The notes: generated by a model from the letters alone, not told the origin. 64,000 nt of DNA from Trichoplusia ni (GCF_003590095.1 NC_039501.1:186001-250000), one strand, 5' to 3'. Numbered from the stretch's first letter, positions 12,426-25,178 are shown. Made by a program: numbers and translations.

Positions 12426-13439
12426 TAAACTTCAGGAAATTCAATTAGTATTGACGTTTTACAGGTAGGATATAAAAATGGCGCGCGTTCCGATTAAATT
12501 TCAATCTGGTTATAATTTCTGAGTTACGATACGCGTTTGCCGTTTAATAAAACACATGATTTACTTGTTTCTACCTTTGTTTTGATTTTGTGTAAATGGC
12601 TTAATTAATTTTAATATGTATAACATTTCATAACAGAAATTTGTTATTAGGTTTTCCGTGAAACTAAACGTTGGATACATTATAAAAATATGTAAAAGGT
12701 ATCTAATATAAAACACAATAATTGGTCCTTTCCTCCGAAACTAAGTACCAGAAAATTCCGAAAACGCCTTTTATCCGAAACAGATGAAACGCTTTCAAGT
12801 ATTCCATAATTGTTGTCATTTCTAAAAATAAAAATATTTAGGAAAAAAATTCTCATACTAAATACACATAAAGCGGTCCTTGTACCCAAATGACACTTGA
12901 AACACTTAAAGTACCAGCGATTTGCATGTCATAGGCATATAATTTATGCGTCGTTTCTAAAAAGTAACAAGTTGTGCGATAAAAGAAATCCTGTTTGGTG
13001 AACATCCTCCGGCTGAAGAGCTTTTTGAAAGACTTTTTATATCTCTAAAGGTATTGTTTATTTTTGGAATTCTATTACGGATGAGAGGTTTTTCATTTGG
13101 TCCTCATAGTACGGAATCGTTTACGAATTTACAGTGAATATTTTTCTGGGTCAATGGTAGACGGTTACATTGACGACTTAAAAATACTGTTATAATGATT
13201 TTTTCTTCAATTTATATTAAAATCTGAGTTAGGTCATTTAGTCTTGAGATCTTCCAGCTCTCTACGAGTACTAGCTTAATTTTCTGCATTTTAAAGTAAT
13301 TAAAATCTCATCATCTTTCTATCTTTAGGTCTTCGGGTCCGTTTTCAGGCTCATCTTTAACTGGTTTTACACGAGAATGTCCATGGTTCGAATCAAACCA
13401 AAAATATGTTGAATTAAGTTTTATTGAAATCAGGCTTGA

Positions 13440-13690
13440 CTAATGATGTTTGAGTGATATAGGTCTCCACGACATACCAATTGTGCGAGACGCATCACGA
13501 GTTCGATTCCTGCTTAAGAAAAACCCCATGATTTTTCTGTGTCTGGATAACTTTAATGTTTTAAATATTGAAATCTTCTGTGATGCAATGCAAGGATCTT
13601 ACATTTTACTGCGGGAGCCGTTTATAAAAAAAATAAGATTCATTGAGAGACTTTTTACAATGAAAATTGCACAAACAGGCTATATTTAAA
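13440..13690 (+). mobile_element. tRNA-derived SINE, degenerate
   Basis: A B-box-like GAGTTCGATTCCTGC occurs at 13499-13513. A tail region includes GGGAGCCGTTTATAAAAAAAATAAG, similar in order to the 3' part of the copy at 5424. The A box is weak. The short open frame across it is incidental. Confidence 0.35.
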
Positions 13691-16057
13691 TCCACGTTTA
13701 TTTGTTTGTATCTTTAATAATAACTAACAATACAATTACTAAAGAATTACATAAACACGCTATTACATCTAATCTTGGATTGTTACGACTCAATCTAACC
13801 CTCAACTGCTCCAAGGGTACAAGCGACCGAATGTGTGGGGGTTAAAATTTAAAGCTCGTAAAACTTTATGTTAGGGTTATGACGGCTGGAATTTTCTAGA
13901 TGCGATGGCGTTTTAATGTTATGGGCAGAAGTTTGTGCAATTGTGGTGGTGCGTTGTACCTAGTCGTGTTTGCGGGGTTAGTTGTGATCAGTGGTTAGGT
14001 GGTTGGCTGTGGTCTAGTTTACGTGCTGATTGAGTTAAGTTGTTATGTACAGCAAAATAGCAGAGCGGGTATAAAAAAGGAAAACGAAAGGTTTTTGTAC
14101 AAATGAAAATAAGGATTAAGTTTTCCTTCTAAGTGGAAAAAAATAGAGAGGAGAAGGACCATCCTATATTTTTGATCATAAACAGCAGTGCATAAAAATA
14201 ATACAAAAAATGACACCTCCAATTTCCCGGAAGTCGGTTAGAACTAGTTATCTGGAACACTGGTACCTACATTAGTGTAACAGCGACTATGCGAGAAAGG
14301 TGGAAATACTTAATATTTTATGCAGCGCTTAGCTGACCTGTTTCCAAGTATGCCACCCATCCGAATATGAGATTAGAAAAGATAGGTATTACTTTTTTAT
14401 TATTATTACTTCTTATGTAGGTATACCTTTTATTTTTATGGCGACAAAAAAGAGTCTTTGATTTGTGGAGAAAAATATTATAGTACTGAAAAACAGGTTA
14501 AATTTGAAATCAAAATGAATCAAAATAGCCTTGACCAATGCTTTAGATATGCTTTTATATATTCTAAAGTTAAAAGCAGCAATGAAAATATATACGTTAC
14601 TAATTTGTATATACGTTATACAAATTAGTAGTTCCAGAAAGATTATGAGAAGGAAAGAAATATGAGATGATAAATATCAAAAGAGTAGAGATCTCAAATG
14701 ATTCGTAAATATCTGAGGGCAGCACTTATTCATTCCCTATCGACTCTCAAGTGTTCAACAAATTGCCAATACATTTGTCTTTTGGCTAATTATTCAGAAA
14801 CCCTTCAAATTGCTACCGAGCTTACTCATGAAAAAAATTACCAACTCACATTTCACGAAATCACGCAATAACCAACCTTATCACAACCCAATAAAGACTT
14901 TTCAATAGCCCACTTAACATTGTTAAGAATTCTGCTGAAGAGTTGGGTAAAATTTATTTTTTCTTGTTCCAAGCAGTTACTGTATATCTTATGGCTGTTG
15001 TAATAAGGTGCAAAATCGGTTAAAAGTGATGTAACGGAATGATAGCCAAAAGTATTTTGAAGGCAATTAAGTAGAGTAGATACCGGGAAAAATGTCGGTA
15101 TCTTTGTTATAGCTAATTATGTAAAATGTGTCAGAATTTGAAGGAAAAAATTTAAAATAGAAATTCTTCATAGTGGCCCATATCGACTTAATGAGGGTGA
15201 TTAATTAAACCCTATGCTAGACCTTAATAGGGTAAAAGGGTTGAGTGGAGAAACAATGTAACACCCCGGGATGAGACGTAATTATTCCTTTATGACATCT
15301 ATTCTGGTGTAATCGCAGATGACACTTACTCGTATTTAAGACTATTATCCGAAGAAGAACTTAAAAAAATATAATGGGACGAAAATGTTATTTATTTATC
15401 TTCCTTCTTTGGGAAACATCAGTAGTATCACCAACTTACATCTCAAATATAAAAAGTTCTGAGAAGATTTTTTAATGTTTGAAATGCAATGCCGGTTGAT
15501 AGACCAATAACAATTTTAGATTTCACAGATATACTATTTTTACGACTAACTCTCCTATCGTCTGTAAATTAGGGTACTTAGTTCTATTTAACCCTAGAAC
15601 TTTTATTCTAATGATTGTGGTTCTCAAATTTATGGTACGCCTGTCCAATTCTGTACCAAGATCTGCTAATATTTTGAGATCAGAATGCGGCTCCTCTTGT
15701 CTGCTAATTTAATAACAACACATGGCGCTCACCGATGCGGTTCAGAGCAAGTGCGTTGATAATTATTGCGATATTCCGGTGTAACATATATATGTACTTG
15801 GTAATAGTCTTTGATCATATCTCTCTGCGAATTTAGTGGTCTATAAAAGATCTGAAAGAGAAAATCAATGATGACAATTTGAATAGATATAAAATTTATC
15901 AATCTTTTTTGAGATAAGCTTACTAATTTAGAATGGTATGGAATGAAATGAAGAAATTACGGGGTCTCTCTTCCAGTTTCCAGTCCTATTTAAAGATGAC
16001 TACGACCATACTACTCTTTCTACTAAGACCACTAGCACTAGATCTATTATAAGTCTG
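13691..16057. other. No gene seen apart from the hairpin at 14598
   Basis: A phrase TTTCCCGGAAGTCGGTTAG near 14223 is repeat-like. Otherwise it is AT-rich with no coding signal. Confidence 0.4.
14598..14630. repeat. Perfect 14-base inverted repeat
   Basis: The arms TACTAATTTGTATA (14598-14611) and TATACAAATTAGTA (14617-14630) are separated by TACGT. It forms a perfect hairpin or cruciform. Confidence 0.7.
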
Positions 16058-16370
16058 TCATTTTGGAAAATCAAGACAGCCTTTTACATTATTACTGAAC
16101 ACACATACGTATACACTCCTTCGATCGACTTGAGCATCGGCGACTTCATCAACGCCGTTTGAAATTCCATCTGTCATAGATCGTGCATCACTATAATTGC
16201 AAGAAGTTCCATACTCGTCACCCACTTCCACGTATCTAGGTTCGTCACATCTAATCTCTCCCCAATCTTATAGGATTGTCATCGTTCCCACAATGTTTAC
16301 ATTCACACTTGTGCTGTAACAACTTTAGTGTTGCTCTCGCTATTGTCGGGGAATTGGGTCAAGAGGACAT
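16058..16370 (-). pseudogene. Degraded gene-like segment with one early stop and one frameshift
   Basis: On the - strand an ATG at 16370-16368 starts a frame with TGA as codon 4, followed by PNSPTIARATLKLLQHK and a cysteine cluster CECKHCGNDDNP. Near 16275 the sense frame shifts, and the next frame stays open through GEIRCDEPRYVEVGDEYGT, SCNYSDARSMTDG and ISNGVDEVADAQVDRRSVYV to TGA at 16060-16058. Together they span about 104 codons. The spaced cysteines suggest a metal-binding or extracellular module, but I cannot name the family. It may be a broken copy of a host gene or a transposon-encoded protein. TAC/GTATGT near 16109 could also act as a donor, so a spliced exon is a less likely alternative. 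Confidence 0.35.
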
Positions 16371-18193
16371 AGTGTACACTTTGTAGGAAAGTATCTACAG
16401 CAACGTCTTAACCGCGTTTAACTCTTAAAACATCCTTTGTTCTATTTTTTTTTAATTATACTATATTTATGGCTAGACAAAATTAAGTGCAAACATTTTA
16501 CAAGCCACTATGGGTATCCGTTAGAAAAGAAAATAATACTATTTAAAGCTTATTTGTTTTTTTGAGGATCTCCTGATTTAGATAATTATTTTTTAAGTCA
16601 GGGGTTCCCAACTAGTGGTCCGTGCGTCATCTGAGATCTGCGGATGCTATAATATGGTTCGAGTATAATATGGGTTTTTATAATGCATACATTGTGATCC
16701 TTATTTACAAGAATACTATGAAAGTGATCTTAACAAGTAAGGTTGAGAGCATCTGGTTTAAGTATACCGTAATGAAATGCCTTATTCAAAGAGTTATCGC
16801 ATATATAATTACGTATTGAGCCACTTACATCGCAAAAATTTTCTATAAAATTTGTCCAAAACTCGACTCTCTATTTTCTGAGAATCATTGATAGCATCCT
16901 ACTTTTCATCATAAATTATTGAAAATCCAACTACAGAAGCGTTCCTCATCTTACATAACCTTTTCAACTTCCTTGAAATAATAATCACTTTGCACTCCAT
17001 GTTTCACCCCAGTTTCTGTCAAAAGCAAACATAAAAATAGCTATACATCCCCGAAATGTGTAATATCCAAAACATTCCCACTGAATAAACCCAACATCAG
17101 TATAAAACACATTTTTAGAAACGTTACGTCTCTAGGGAACAATTCTTGACATGAAACAATGTTTTGACACCATCCACTCTACAAAGACCCCCCTCGACTC
17201 CCCGCCAGGAAACAAAAAAGACCTAACATAGAAGCGAGAACTGTAACACACAGGTCCAGTTAAAATGGACAATGTAACTGTATCTATTTTATGAAGACCT
17301 GACGTTTGAAGTAAACATTTTTGAAGCAGGGGTCAAGTTATAATGGGTTTAGAAAGTCACCGACTCCGGTATGGTTCACAAAAGATTTGGTTTTATAGTT
17401 TAATATTGCAGTTATATTTCTTAGCAAACGCGCAGTTTGTGTGGATTTTTCTGGTTCCTCTCCTTTTATGGTACTAATCGTTAATTTTTTTAGTAATCCG
17501 GTGACCATAAGTCTGCACAGTGGGACAATATCACGGTTATAAACTAACATTAATTCTGTTACGAAAATAATAAAAGTTTAGAACTTAAATTTAGGATATT
17601 TTTGTGGTTTAGTAACGTTAAATGAGGTTGTTAAAGATATGGGACTCGGTTATGAGTTTAGCGAGCAATAGACTGGAACACGTTTAAGACAAACATTTTT
17701 GTCTCATCGCAGAGTGTTTTTCGAACAGTTTTTTACCTACATTTAGGAGCAATTACTGTAACCTTACCTTAGGTAACCTCTTTATTTGGCTGACAACAGC
17801 TTTCCATTTTACCCTGTCGTTTTTTACCAGCTATCATTTTCTAGGTTAGAGTTTTCTCTCGATCATAAATAGGTGATTAAGACCCAGAAAGATAATTTAT
17901 GAAATAATAAATTTCCATGAGTAACCTACAATCCTAGTCCTAAGTTCTTCTAACAAATTTACGTTCTATTTAATGGGAAGGAACTACTTACAACCCTCAC
18001 AATTGGCTTCGTCCGAACAAAAAAAGGATAAAAACATTATTCCGGGTATGGGTCAGCAGAAAAGAGTTCGATTTAATACATTTTATTACCGTAAAGACCT
18101 TTCTCCTACCAAAATAGATCTCGCAATTCACCAGTAAGATAACAGTATCACGATTCTGTTCCCACTTCAATCTTCATTGCGTTATTTCAATAG
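16371..18193. other. No gene seen upstream of the start-codon exon candidate
   Basis: If 18226 is a true start, its promoter or 5' UTR could lie here or farther left. I see no convincing TATA box with initiator, and the recursive sites at 2323 and 12419 would favour a more distant promoter. Confidence 0.35.
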
Positions 18194-18289
18194 TCTATCA
18201 AGGGGTGATGTCGTAAAAAGCTGCAATGGACGGTGGACATGGGCGTAGTTTCGCTAGGCTTACACTTTGCGCAGCACTTTGTTATGGAG
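18194..18289 (+). CDS. Candidate start-codon exon encoding an N-terminal signal peptide (partial gene)
   Basis: The coding part is 18226-18289: ATG at 18226-18228, 21 full codons and one extra base before the donor GTAAGATA at 18290 (exon end TATGGAG, a strong U1 match). An in-frame TAA sits at 18214-18216, which fixes the start. The peptide begins MDGGHGRSFAR, with two arginines, then LTLCAALCYG, a charged start followed by a hydrophobic run as in a signal peptide. A possible upstream acceptor, TTATTTCAATAG, ends at 18193, so the exon may carry a short 5' UTR from 18194. It leaves the reading frame in phase 1, which matches the exon candidate at 57811. I do not recognise the protein. The call is an inference from start, donor, phase and composition. 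A chance short open frame remains possible. Confidence 0.42.
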
Positions 18290-18621
18290 GTAAGATAAAA
18301 TAGTTTTATTACAGGAACACATAAACCATTTGTGAAGAGTTTTATGAAGATTTTATGTGGGCGTGAAGGTATAAAATATTATCAGGTCGCCGTCGAGTCA
18401 GTGATTTTAAGGGCGTTTTGGCCCTGTGGGGGGGAGGGGGCGTCGTTACAGCCGCAAGATAAGTGTCAGCGAACATTGTGCCACGAGTGTTATTCTTCTT
18501 TAAATTAAGAGGCTTACAGTAATTAAGGACTTACGAGTCATTACGGCTGTTTTCATATTTCTGTGCTAATTATGGGTGTCATTGTTAGCATAAAAGATGA
18601 TGGATAATTCAAGGATAAAAG

Positions 18622-18648
18622 GTTATTTTTTCATTTCCCAGGTAAGAT
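18622..18648 (+). promoter_or_regulatory. Candidate recursive splice site
   Basis: TTATTTTTTCATTTCCCAG is followed directly by GTAAGA, with the junction at 18641/18642. Both halves are close to consensus. It lies 352 bases after the donor of the start-codon exon candidate, so the first step of intron removal would be very short. No strong second donor is seen just downstream. Confidence 0.42.
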
Positions 18649-18999
18649 TTTGTATAAATAGTCAATAATAGACTTAATAGAAAATAGTAAATGAATATAA
18701 TAAACGTAGTTTATTGGTATTATAATTATTTCATTTTTGTATTGTATCGAACAGTCGAAGATCATAATTCAATTTCCAATACAAAAGCCTATTTTAATAA
18801 CATTTTCAGCATTGAAAGCCTTAACACTTCAACTGAATTTAATCTCATCAATATCTAGATAGATTAACTCAATAACCTTTCATTCAATGATATTTAAGCT
18901 TTTACAGTTAATTCGAAATGCTTTGGGCGCCATTTTATTTTGGATTTGAATAAAAATAATGAGGTACATGTGTGTATATAGGACTAATGAAATTGTAAT

Positions 19000-19032
19000 T
19001 TGAGGGCGGGCTTTTGCCCAGCTGTGGGTAAC
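19000..19032 (+). repeat. LINE tail-like motif
   Basis: GGGCTTTTGCCCAGCTGTGGG resembles the CCTTTGCCCAGCAGTGGG phrase near 3' ends of lepidopteran LINEs. It is isolated and degraded. Confidence 0.25.
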
Positions 19033-20527
19033 CAGGTTAGGTCGGAAAAAGTAATAACTACTTTAATTTGACTCAGTGTCAAGAAAGTCTACTTTTGGTC
19101 TAGGCCTTCCCCACTTGGAGTTATCCATACTTTTATTTATATTTATAGAATCAGCCCAAACCTGGAATGTCTTAGCTGGACTATGAGTACGTTTTAAAAA
19201 ATCCTTTCGTTAGATCTATGGAGCTGGTTCTTCATCGAAGTATTTCTAGAAGTGGAGTCATGTAGAGTCAAACAAACCTGCAATTAAGTTCCTGGGACTT
19301 TTTACATCAAACATCACTTTTGGGATGAGAACTAACATCGTGTTGATCTAACTATAAATAGTGTGGAACACGTCTCGCGGGCATTGTATGAGGTTTCGAA
19401 GTTGGATGGCCAGTAACATGGCAGGATGCTGTAAAGTATACGATCTCTTTTATATCTAGTTTACTAGTTACATTAGAAAGTACTGAACTTAATGTGAACA
19501 TTGATGATGAGCATCAGCATAGAAAGTGTATTTGGGTAACCACTTTATCTTGAACCGCGTTAAAAATCCTTCAAGTCCAGAGGAACTTTTATGTGATATA
19601 ATTAATCAAAGAATTGTTTACCATATTGGTCACAGTTTTACCTTTTCATAAACAAGTATTATTTCTTATAACTCAAGGTCTTTAGATAAATGTTAATGTG
19701 ATATAATATCAAAACCAACTTTATTCCGAACGACCGCACAAGGTCACTGCATCAAAATACCCAAAACTTCAACACCAATATTGGCAGCCAATCCCCAACA
19801 TTGGCATCGAATTCCGAAAGGCACGAATGCAGCCCATTTAAGTCCACAACTCCTGTATATTTTTCGTCAGTACAAGATTAATGATTTGGGAAAACTTGGC
19901 TAATTTTCGTGAGTTTTAATGAATTCCCTGTGGCCGGCGACAGCGTTGACCTTTTAAACTTATTTCTTTGGAATCTTTCGGGAATTTATCTCTTCAATCT
20001 TTTGTTTCTTTCTATTTAGATTTGGGACCAATAATATCTTTTTGTCAGCTATTTGTGTATCGATGTTGGCGGCTCTTTTCAAACGTGATTCAGCTTTACT
20101 TTGTCTATTTCTGTGTTTGACTGGCACTCGAACAGGCTTGGTATTTTTATAGATGTCTGGAACACTTGTAGAGGTTGTTTACTTTGATCAGTTTTGCTAT
20201 TCTAGAAAAATGAGGTTCTAATCGTTTTAGTTGAATATTGATGGCGTAGTTGTCGCATCTCCTTTTTTTGTTAGTTTGAGTTGAAGTAAAAAGTGGTTAG
20301 TATTCTTGATAACTTACTCAGTAATTTACTTGTGATCATTCCACCAACATTTTGAAATATAAAAATCAGCTAACAACGCGATTCTTACAATTTTCAATGG
20401 CTCAGTTTTTCTAGCTAACCAAGCGTAAAGAAAACTCTTACCTCACCAAAACGTCGATCACGAAAGACAAATAAAACATAATAAATCCTAAAACAACTTC
20501 ACAGAGAACCGTGAAACATGAAATTAC

Positions 20528-20625
20528 ATAAAAACTAAGAAAAACTACGGCCGGGATCGAACCTGTGTCCCAATAATCCTCAAGGTCGGAGGTTTTATTT
20601 CGAGGCGTTTTACGACCGACCAAGA
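20528..20625 (-). mobile_element. tRNA-like SINE head, degenerate
   Basis: On the - strand CTCTTGGTCGGTCG is followed by a B-box-like ACAGGTTCGATCCCGGCC. The SINE body seen in the other copies is not evident, so this is a head fragment or a different family. No clover-leaf for a functional tRNA could be drawn. Confidence 0.35.
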
Positions 20626-23600
20626 GTTACGACGTCTTCGCGAGATTAGGGAGGCCAAGTTTCCATGTTAAAAAGTCCCTGGGATTTGAGAAAAATATGA
20701 AAAGTGTTTGGGTTTTGTTTTTTGGGACAATAAAATGTGCTACAGTGTCATGTTTTAGACTTACAACTTTGGTTTTCTATGACCAAACAGGACATTCTAT
20801 TCTTCAATTTCCTACAGAATACGAAGAATTCTGATTTAATATTGAATATAGCCAACAGTCTACGGATTTTCATTTACATTTTTTATAAGCTTCACAATAA
20901 TATCAAAAATAATTTCCAACTCTTTCGCTACTTTTTCATTCAGTCAGCATCTTTAATGAGCTAAAAATTGGCAAAGAAATTTCTAAAACTTTTCACCGTT
21001 CGTAGTTCCATCTATGTGACACAAAAAATCATCGCGTTGATTTTTACACACAAAAACATACTTATTTAAAAGTTTCGCGTCGTCTACAAAGTTGGAGTGG
21101 AAAGTGCTACAAGGCTCTTTTTAAACGTTAAATTTTTTATACTGAATTTATTAAGTACACAATTTTCAGATTACGATGTATATAAAAGTTTTTCAGTAAG
21201 GTAGGACTGAAACTGTAGTCTGAAGTGAGGGTATCGCTGAAACTTTGGATTTACAACGTTATGTGTGGGAGGACTGAAGTTACTGTGTTTTTGTAAGTTT
21301 AAAAGTCAGTGGGAGTTTTGATCCTGGGTGCTAAGAGAACAATTGACGTGATGTATGAGATGAGATACGTGATGATGAACAATAAGGGCTATACGTAGAT
21401 CGTTAATTTCAGAAACGTCTAGTTACTCGTTAAAAGCAAAAATACTACTGCCTTTCTAAAATTTCCCCACACGTTCACCCTATAACCCGGCAAGTTTTTG
21501 TGTTCCCGGCAACACTATAACTTCGCCGACCTCGAGCCCCCTGTAAATTTAAATTAAGACATTCCCTTTGTAAATTTAGAGTAACGTTTGCTCCAAATTA
21601 TTTTGTTTTGACCATCCACGGGTAAGATGCGCCAATGTCTTTTAAAATGCTGAATAAATTCATGAAACCGAATTTGTGAATTTATTTAAGTAAGCTTGGG
21701 ATGTGGAAAGATTAAATTGCGTTCTCTTTGTAAGAGGAAAATTTACGGTAGATGAAGTGAGTCTTGCAACAGTGCAAGATTTTAACTCGGCTGGTTAAAT
21801 TAAAGCAAGTTGTGGTATCATGCGTGATGAGGAATCCTGTTATTCCTACATTTAATTTACTAGAGCTTTTCCTAAGGAATATTCTACCAGTAGACATAAG
21901 AATGGTGCTTAGGCAAGGAACGTAGATAACTATACAAACAATTAGTTGGTATCTACAAAATCACCGCTTTGTAACAAATTCGAAATGTCATTCTTGTCAT
22001 TAAGCTTTATAATAATGTATTAATTTGTGGATTGTGACGGCCCGATGACAATGATTCATATTATCCTGACCGTAATATCGAATTAAATGTCAAAATGCTG
22101 ATAATAATTATCTATTTCAATCATGTCACCTATTGGATAGATGTTGACAATAATTTAAGTAACGTGATATTTGTATTATTCTACCCTTCATTTAAATTGA
22201 ATGGCAATGAATGCTGTGAAATTGTATTAACTCCAATAAAACAAATGCTTAATATCGTATTAAAATAAAAACAAAAGAGGTTTCTCATTTTTCGCTTACA
22301 AAGTCTTGGGGATCAGTGAAGGCACAATTATAGGGCTTTGGAAATATTGGGAGCTAACAATGTTGAGGTGAACGCAGAGTTTGAGGGCTAAAGGATTGTG
22401 GGGAATGGAATATTGAATGGTAGCGATTTTTTTAATATAAATTAGGATTTCAAAGAGGTCTTTATGTTATAAAGAAATTTTGAATTTTCTGAATTTAGGT
22501 ATTTCACTTGGAATACTATTTGAGCCCTAAATCAAAGCTACATCACAGAATTTCAGCAACGTATATAGCTACTATTTAAAAACATGGAAAAAATTACGAA
22601 ATAATAAAATTGACTAATACAATAGAGGAACCACAACATTGCCCATAAACCACAGCACTCAGAAAAGAAATAACGAAAAACCATTTCTCATCCACATATT
22701 ACTGTTAACCTAAAATCCCTAATCGATAACATATAGTTTAATCAACAAACCAAACCCAAACCTTACAAGAAACCCGAAAGGCTTCGGTTAACTGAGATCT
22801 AACTAACAACCGGTAACTGTTCTTTGATGCCACCTTTACATGAACTTGAAGTAAGACTTAAGATTTGGTACTGAAGCCGTAACTATTCGAGTTTACAAGG
22901 CTGACAAGAAAGGGATGAAGGGACTAATCGCGCCGAAGGCTTTGTTCTCTAAATCTCGTTCTACCCACAAAACGTTTCTTGTTGAGTTAATCGCTGTTTA
23001 TTTTGGGAAGTCATTTATTGGTGGCTCTGGATTAACAGTGTTTTTTAATTGTTGAGGTTTAGTTTAAAAGAAGTTAAAAAAATATGTATGAAGAGAAAAA
23101 AGTTGGTTTTTAGAGTTTTTTTTTTTAATTTAGTAAAAATGGCGTTATCAATAATAGTGCATTTGATGCAATTTATGAATATTGAAATTTGTATTACATT
23201 CTGCAAAACGTAAATAATGATTTAAGGAGCAATAGTTACGAATAAATGTTTATTTTCCTCTTCAACATTAAAAAACTCCTGAAAAATCGCTTCACCTCCA
23301 AAATTAACCCAAACTATAAACCTTCAAGTGTTTCAGTTAGCACACAGTTAACTGCGCCGGCACCACCCTTTGATGTAACATTAACCTTTGACTTTTGTTA
23401 ACTGTACTGGTTTTCCACATGACTAAGTGGATCTGCAGGTTTAGCAAATAATAGTGAAGTGACTGAAGATGGTTATAATCATGGTCGGTTAATCCTTTAG
23501 GATTTAAAAATTATATTAGTAAGTCTTAGGTAAAGATGTTTTATACTTCAGTTCTTTTTTTACTGTTTTGTTTCAAGATTAAATTAAGCATTGACCTAGA

Positions 23601-24123
23601 TATTCTTAGTTAGCTTAGATATTGAAAAAAAATTGTGAAAATATTAATAACAACCAGCACACTTGTAAATTTTTTGAGGGTGTGTTTTAATTACCGTTTA
23701 CTGTTTGCAGTTTGAGATACATATATATTATGTTGTTTTGTTTCTTACGAATAAGACCTGCCTCTTGAACCAAAATACTTACAGTGATTAGTCAAAATCA
23801 CATCAATACAATCTACGACGAATCCATGCGAAATACTCAGATATATTTGTCAAACAAATTGTGAACCTAAATGCCTGAAAACTATTTCAACAACAAATCC
23901 TAGTAAATTGTGCTCTAGCTTCCTAACAAAAGCTGAAATATTGAATGTTTGTAACTAAATCACGAAGTAACAGCGCAATGGATTTTAACGAAATTTCGTT
24001 ACTGGTTTTATGGGACGAGGGTTGTTTTATTTTTGACAAAATAGTAGAGTGTTATGCATTCGGTCCATATCTCGAACGAGATTACATTGATGTCACACTA
24101 TTGTCTAGATATGAATAACAATT

Positions 24124-24232
24124 GACTGCACGGATAGCTGAGTGGGACAGGTCACACAGCCGAACAAACTTTGCAGGTTCGATCCCCGCGCAGTACTTAA
24201 GCATTTTTGTAATTGTGTACTTATTTTAACCG
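24124..24232 (+). mobile_element. tRNA-derived SINE, partial
   Basis: It begins GACTGCACGGATAGCTGAG and has the B box GCAGGTTCGATCCCCGCG (24173-24190), followed by AAGCATTTTTGTAATTGTG. It is truncated before the tail module. Confidence 0.6.
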
Positions 24233-24573
24233 CGGGTTTGACTTCTAAGTGACAATTATTTGTAATCCAGTAAATCAGATCTAAAAATGGAAGCCCTCCA
24301 AATTGAGGTACTAAAACAATTTTCAAAGTGCCACTTCCAAAATCCACAACAGTTACAAAATATTTTCATAATATAAACAATTTCATATCTGTTAAGTAAG
24401 TCAAACACAGCCAAACAGTAATACTTGAGGAAGACATTATGACCAATGCAAACTTTCCACAAAGATAAATTCGAGTAACGTTACAAATACCGAGTGACCG
24501 GAATCAGGACGAATTTAACAAAAACAAAACAGAATCGAAAGTTTACGGGAACGAGATAAAAGTTCAAGATTGG

Positions 24574-24930
24574 ATGAAATTAAATCAACTGAATCCCGTA
24601 CAGTATACCCCGGAATACGTAACACAGATAACCATTGCCAACGACCTTGTGTCAATGTTGCTAAGGTTGATTTTCAGGATGATGTTTTTTGAGTTTCGTG
24701 TGTTGGATTGTACTGTCGAATCACTCGCTTATTTCATTTGGCCAATCACAATCGAGTGCTCGAGACATGTAGTGACGTGGCTTCGTAAAGAGTTGGGAGA
24801 AACACTAAGACGCTGGAACAGTATTGTTGTAAACTCGTGTGATACAATTATTGAGTTTGGTGGCATGTTGGTTCGTTTTCGCAGGTTCTGCTCACGAAGA
24901 AATTTCCTTTCGGACCTTTATTTTATTTGA
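24574..24930 (+). CDS. Uncharacterised 118-codon open reading frame, doubtful
   Basis: The frame starts with ATG (MKLNQLNPVQY) and ends at TGA. It contains two hydrophobic stretches, around LVSMLLRLIFRMMFFEF and ESLAYFIWPITI, and a basic end RFRRFCSRRN. No family is recognised. The DNA is richer in G+C than its flanks. It also carries a CCAAT-type motif (GGCCAATCA near 24740) and TGACGTGG near 24773, so it may equally be a regulatory or repeat-derived block. Two CAG acceptor-like sites, after TTGATTTTCAG and TTTTCGCAG, lie within it. A chance frame is quite possible. Confidence 0.15.
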   Translation: MKLNQLNPVQYTPEYVTQITIANDLVSMLLRLIFRMMFFEFRVLDCTVESLAYFIWPITIECSRHVVTWLRKELGETLRRWNSIVVNSCDTIIEFGGMLVRFRRFCSRRNFLSDLYFI

Positions 24931-25000
24931 GTCTGATTTTTGGTAAGACTATAGGTCTTGGTCTCAGTTGGCAATAAAAATCAAATGCTGTAAGAAATTC

Positions 25001-25178
25001 GACTGCACGGGCAAGTAGAGGAGTAAGGCCTTTGGTCCTTGTACCGCGGTGGGCGTTGTAATCATTCAAGTCACATGCACGACAACACCCAGACTCAGGA
25101 CAAGCATTCTTAGATCATACACGCTTGTCACTGTGGTTTTAGCATGATCACCTCGACCTCTCGGCTATCCGTGCAGTC
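25001..25178 (-). mobile_element. tRNA-derived SINE flanked by inverted head sequence
   Basis: The right end, read on the - strand, is the SINE head GACTGCACGGATAGCC. Inside are CTGAGTCTGGGTGT and GTGCATGTGACTTGAA of the body. The B box has decayed. The left end carries an extra GACTGCACGG in the opposite direction (25001-25010), so a perfect 10-base inverted repeat brackets the element. Confidence 0.55.

Larger units (their letters stand above)
18649..24120. other. Intron-like, no gene seen
   Basis: It contains a GC-rich patch at 21476-21545 with a duplicated CCCGGCAA, and two loosely similar stretches near 22770-22880 and 23320-23420 that both carry TTAACTG and CTTTGATG. Otherwise it is AT-rich. 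Confidence 0.4.
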
